This document shows, one piece after another, positions 60,501-64,000 of a stretch of 64,000 nucleotides of DNA. Source of the stretch: Alopecurus myosuroides. Taxonomy: Eukaryota; Streptophyta; Magnoliopsida; Poales; Poaceae. The translations under genes were made by a program, and so were the position numbers. The notes under the pieces are model-generated. The model saw only the letters and a program-made list of their open reading frames with translations, searched no databases and had not been told where the DNA came from. The stretch covers positions 399,016,541 through 399,080,540 of the forward strand of contig CM054057.1 in NCBI GenBank assembly GCA_028641055.1. Direction: 5' to 3'. The stretch's first letter is position 1, and every line of letters begins with the position of its first letter.

Positions 60501-60767
60501 TTTCTCCGGGACCAACACTGGGTTTTCTAACGAAGTGGATATCTTTATTTCTCTGATGAGCTTTGCGGCGAGTAGTTTGTTCACTTCTTCTCCAAGTGCC
60601 TTTTGCTTTGGCTCTGAAAACCGTCGGGTTGTCTGCTTGATAGGCTTGGCGTCTTTGTAGACTTCGGGTGAGTGCTCGACGAACTCCCTGGGTATCCCTG
60701 GCATATCTGAAGGCTGCCAGGCAAAGATTTCCCAGTACTCGCGGAGGAGTTCGACGAGCGCACCTTC
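57546..60767 (-). pseudogene. Tat pol: reverse transcriptase, dual RNase H and integrase, lightly broken
   Basis: RT starts near 60767 (MPGIPREFVEHSPEVYKDAK at 60704), with RVCIDYTSLNKHCPKDNFPL, a frameshift at ~60415, and LDAYSGYNKIRMKKEDEEK. The MPFGLKNAGATYQ block and the intact catalytic HVYVDDIVIKT follow. The first RNase H lies at 59894-59400 (YYISEVLSPCKQRYPHYQKL), with a probable active-site change. A second RNase H follows at ~59340-58960 (IMYFDGSKRNEGVGAGVILI, NNDAEYEALLHSMKMA, YGDSNLIIQQ), the extra archaeal-type domain known in the Tat lineage. Integrase has GHHASWRAIVGKAF, CNTCQRFAP, DMVGPLRKS, IITDNGSNFTAKATQEFCEK and QTNGQVERSNG (DDE intact). The C-terminus (57941-57546) ends NPWNVAHLRKFYP. 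Stops at ~59145, ~58598 and ~58408 and two frameshifts inactivate it. Confidence 0.9.
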
Positions 60768-63291
60768 CTATGCTGGAGAGAGGGTGGTGGACACCATCGC
60801 CGTCTTTGCAAGCTCCGTCGGGTGCACTTGATGCTTTCGAGTGTCGCTGTTTGCGCTGAACTCGAGCTCTGGGGCGTTCTTTTTGGTGAGAGGCATCACG
60901 GAGTGGTCCGTGGTTTTTGCTATCTCTTCCAGCTCCTCCTGCATTCCGAAGGATTTGGCGATCTCGTCGAACTCGATGTCGCACTTATTGGATTTTTGGA
61001 AATCGCCGTCGATGGTGATGGTGCCATGTTCCCCAGGTAGCTTGAGCTTCAAGTAGGCGTAGTGTGGTACCGCCATGAATCTGGCGAATGCTGTTCGGCC
61101 AAGAGTAGCGTGGTACTGTGAGGGCCAGTCGACTACTTTGAAGTCGAGGAATTCTCGTCTGTAATTGCTTCGGTTGCCGAGCACTACCTCCAAGTTGATT
61201 GTTCCGAGTGGACGGACTGCCTTCCCTGGTACTATCCCGTGAAAGGATGTCTCTGATTCTGCGAGTCCGTCCAGGTTCCTGTTCATCCTACGAAGTGTGT
61301 CCGCGTAAATTATGTTGATCCCGCTGCCTCCGTCCATGAACACCCGGGAAAGTTCGTAGTTGCCAATCTGCGCCTGGATGACGAGCGCGGCGTGTCCTGG
61401 CCGATAAACTCGCGGGGGATGGTCTTCTTTGGAGAAAGTTATCGGCTGGTCATCCATCTTCAAATACTCGGGTTTGCACGGTGGAGCTTGGACAGCCATG
61501 AATACTTGTCGAGTGTTTGTTTTCTGGACCCTGCGGGACGAGCAAACTTTTTGTATCATCCCTAGGAGTCCTGCTGGGTTCGGGTACCCATTGCCTCCCT
61601 GGTTTGCGGCGGGTGGCGCGGGTAGCGCAGCCAGTGCTGCATTTTGGTTTCCTGGTGGAGGTAGGGCCTGTGGCTGGTGGAAACCCTGGTGTCCTCCTCG
61701 TGGGAGCTGTGGGTAGCCCTGATTGACTGCCGCTCTGTTTTTCTTCGAGAAGGCCTCGTGTATGTCAAGGAACTTTCCGCAATCCTTGAGAAGGTGTGTT
61801 GCCTTGGTTTTGCCAGTGCGCTTATCTGTAAATAGATGTAGTGTGCAGTAACCATCGAGGTCCTCCTCGGAAGTTTTATCCTCTGTCTTCGGCTTCCATT
61901 CGCGATTTCCATGATGTCCGCTGTCGCGATTTCTCGTGAACTCTGCCGCCACCAGTTCTTCCCGATCGTCGTGATCGTAATGCTTTCTCCTCTTCTTTCG
62001 ACTATGGCGGTCGTCTTCAGGTGCTGGTGAAGATGCCTTTTCATTGCGCACCGAGTCCTCTCCGTTGTCCCATCTATCGGCTATAGCCATTAGCTCTCCG
62101 ATGGTTTTGGGCGCGGCTCGCCCCAATTCTTCTCTGAAGGCGCTTCGCCGAGCCCCTTTGGTAAAAGCTTCAACTGCGACCTCTTCCGATATGTTTCCCG
62201 CCGTATTCCTGAGTGTGGTCCATCGGTGGATGTATTCGCGAGTAGACTCACCACTATTTTGCCTGCAAGCTCGCAGCTCTTCGATGGTCGTGGGTCTTTT
62301 ATATGTTGCCTGGAAGTTCTTGCGGAAGTCGAAGGTTAGATCGTCCCATGATCCGTAGCACGCCTTCGGTCTTCCTTCGAGCCAGCTGCGCGCAGCACCT
62401 ACAAGATGTAGGTTAAACTACTGCATAGCTGTGGTCTTGTTCCCACGTTGGCATTTTACTGCCGTGAGTAATCCGACAGCCAGGATTTGGGCTCCAGCGA
62501 ACCGTCGTATTTTGGCACTTCCGTAGTAAGCTTAAACCTCCTAGCATTGGTGCCTCGCGGATGTCGCGAGTGAAGCATAGTGCGTCGCAGGCCTCTTCAT
62601 CAGAAGAGGTGGATGGGGAACGTGCGCGGTTCCTGGCTGCTCGGGCCTTGTCGACTTTGTTTTGCACGATGTCAAATTGCGCGTTGTATCCAGGCTGGTC
62701 GCGATCGACCTCCTTCCGCGGCTCCCTGCTGGAGTGTCGCGGACTGCGATCTCGATCCCTCGGGCTGTCATCGCTGCTACTCGGGCTGTCACCGCGTCGT
62801 CGAGCTTCTTTTCCTCGGGCGCGACGAAGTGACTTCTCCTTCCTGGGCGATGTACTCTTGTGTCTGCGGGGCGTTTCTTTGTCCTCTCCCTGTGCAGTCG
62901 CATTTTTGTGGCCTTGGGCTGCGAGCCTTGCGGCTGCCATGCCCAGCCCCTTTTGGACTTGCCTATATTGCTCCGCGCGGGGGTCGTTCTTCCCTGGCTG
63001 GTTCGCCTGCAGATAAGTGGCTGCAGCCAGGACCGCGACGGCAGGGGTAGTCAGGTGCACGTTACCGTCATCGTCGACGCACATGAGGGAGGTTTCGAGT
63101 GTCATGCTGATCCCGCTCAGAGATTCGCCATCCATGGCTGCGGTCTTCGAGACGTATCTCTTCTTTCCGGGATGGTTCCCTACAGAATGTGTCTTGGAGA
63201 GTGCCGCACGGCGCTGGCTTGACTCATCCGCTAGCTTTTTCCGCTCGGCCAGATCCTTGCGAGCTTCTTTGATCAATGTTGCCGCTTTCAC
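60768..63291 (-). pseudogene. Tat gag and protease, broken
   Basis: Gag begins around 63291 (KAATLIKEARKDLAERKKL) with long Arg/Ser/Lys-rich stretches. The frame is lost at ~62413, where a stop and shift precede FNLHLVGAARSWLEGRPKAC, the core of the retrotransposon gag domain, at 62415-62130. The main open frame (62126-60768, 452 codons) continues ELMAIADRWDNGEDSVRNEK, a basic patch, and a Cys/His motif (YCTLHLFTDKRTGKTKATHL, then LKDC; a variant zinc site). The aspartic protease follows with RVFMDGGSGINIIYADTLRR (active site DGGS, the usual Tat form in place of DTGA) and YHATLGRTAFARFMAVPHYA. It ends in a linker just before RT. The gag half is damaged and the protease half is intact. Confidence 0.85.
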
Positions 63292-63886
63292 TAGATGGTA
63301 GTGGTATGCGGTTAGATCTTGCTGAGGGGCTCCTTCTTCAATCGGCTTGGCTGAGTGTACTGCCGTTTTTTCCTTGAGGCAAGCTGCTCGCGATACTTAG
63401 ATGAGCTTGTGTTCCTTCACGCTCTCTTCCGTCTCTTCGGTGGGTCACTTGATCCTGCCATGCAGACCTGAGCCAGATATGGCCCGTGAGTCCTAGGCGT
63501 GGATTGGAGAGCTTTCCCAAGCCGAGAAGGTTCCTCTGCAGAGATGGTGTGGAAGTTGCAAGTGCTTAGGCGGATGGATTCGCTGCTTTTTGCTAGGTCG
63601 CGACTCGCGTAGTTGGGTAGCGAGTCGACAGCCTTCAGGCTTCGAGACCGACTCAGACTCCGATTCTTCGATATTGGTTTTCTCGGGGAAGTGCAGGATC
63701 CCCTCTTTGTTGGCGTAGAATTGGAAGCTCCCGAATGTTAGGGTGACGCTTTTCTCCAGTTCGCTGAACAGCGGGCGTGATTCCGGCGAGTGGGGCGCGA
63801 CGATGACCGACCCGAGTCGGATCGGATAGGTTGGAGTTAAAGTTCCGGGGCTCCAGCCAAATATGTCGTAGATCCAGCGCCCGCCG
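63292..63886 (-). other. 5' leader of the Tat element
   Basis: Non-coding leader between PBS and gag. Short frames (63520-63338, 63928-63653) show no gag features. Confidence 0.55.
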
Positions 63887-63904
63887 TTCCCACAGACGGC
63901 GCCA
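63887..63904 (-). promoter_or_regulatory. Primer binding site of the Tat element
   Basis: Minus strand TGGCGCCGTCTGTGGGAA, two bases from the LTR end (CA|AT|TGG). This is the PBS form usual in Tat-lineage elements of grasses. Confidence 0.9.
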
Positions 63905-63906
63905 AT

Positions 63907-64000
63907 TGTCGAATATGCATCTCAACAAGTCCCTCGGGTGAACCGATAGGGTTTCTATTAGGAGAACGTGTAGGCGCTGGTGACAATCGTCGGTTACAGG
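63907..64000 (-). mobile_element. 5' LTR of the Tat element, cut by the window end
   Basis: TGTCGAATATGCATCTCAAC matches the LTR at 51468 with a few differences (one before the CTCAAC, one at TTTC(T/G)ATT). Confidence 0.9.

Larger units (their letters stand above)
51468..64000 (-). mobile_element. Tat-lineage gypsy retrotransposon, minus strand, extends past window
   Basis: 3' LTR at 51468-51956, PPT at 51957-51967, antisense gene at 53219-57252 (plus strand), pol at 57546-60767 and gag-protease at 60768-63291 (both minus), PBS at 63887-63904, and the first 94 bp of the 5' LTR at 63907-64000. Matching LTR starts (TGTCGAATATGCA/TGC) confirm the pair. The left flanking 5-mer is ATTAT; its partner is outside the window. 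It is better preserved than the other Tat element but has frameshifts and stops in gag, pol and the antisense gene. The two LTR starts shown differ at only two positions in the first ~90 bp, suggesting fairly recent insertion. Confidence 0.9.

Noticed and set aside
62541..63301. Plus-strand frames of up to 156 codons at 62.5-63.3 kb
   Set aside because: Complement of the Arg/Ser-rich gag on the minus strand; biased composition and no family match.

Overview
The window is nuclear DNA of a large-genome grass, most likely Triticeae or a close relative. The evidence is one intron-containing 14-3-3 gene surrounded by nested Ty3/gypsy LTR retrotransposons, Stowaway, hAT and Harbinger-type MITEs, and very large gypsy LTRs. 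There are no bacterial operons, no CRISPR array and no rRNA. Nearly all long open frames are decayed transposon genes. The single clear host gene is a four-exon 14-3-3 (GF14) gene on the minus strand at 45767-48380, in a relatively gene-like island at about 45.2-51.4 kb.

Left part (1-30 kb). A diverged copy of a ~4.6 kb gypsy LTR (1-~3922) abuts a plus-strand Athila-lineage element: LTR end at 4990, PBS at 5002, broken gag and protease, and a second Athila-type ORF. That element is cut off near 11.1 kb by a Tat-lineage gypsy element (about 11.1-22.1 kb), which is itself interrupted by a third gypsy pol fragment (11821-~15590). The Tat element carries an antisense gene (17.5-21.1 kb) with its own TATA box. 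After its 3' LTR comes an LTR remnant (22.1-29.6 kb) split by a solo LTR (23223-27805) with a perfect 5-bp target duplication, CCTAG.

Middle (30-45 kb). A minus-strand non-autonomous Athila-like element (30031-36886) has two LTRs, PBS and PPT, and a single large ORF of unknown function. Next is a degenerate Harbinger-type DNA element (37355-45246). It holds a broken NAM-associated/ORF1-like gene and is split by a second solo LTR (37630-42545, TSD TACGG).

Right part (45-64 kb). The 14-3-3 gene has three MITEs in its introns. Upstream of it lie a 358-bp Harbinger-type MITE and a 1.1-kb TIR element carrying a broken AP2/ERF-like gene. An orphan exon follows, and then a Tat-lineage element begins at 51468 and runs past the window end. 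Its gag-pol is on the minus strand: gag, protease, RT, two RNase H domains and integrase. A spliced antisense gene lies on the plus strand, downstream of a striking 31-bp-period palindrome array.

Most informative signals: (i) antisense genes with matching motifs in both Tat elements; (ii) polypurine-tract-like motifs repeated inside the bodies of three different retroelements; (iii) the 31/62-bp array upstream of one antisense gene; (iv) a 21-bp (10.5-bp subperiod) minisatellite present in opposite orientations in two gypsy elements; (v) a conserved block shared by three different LTR families. Identities are from reading alone; no database search was run.
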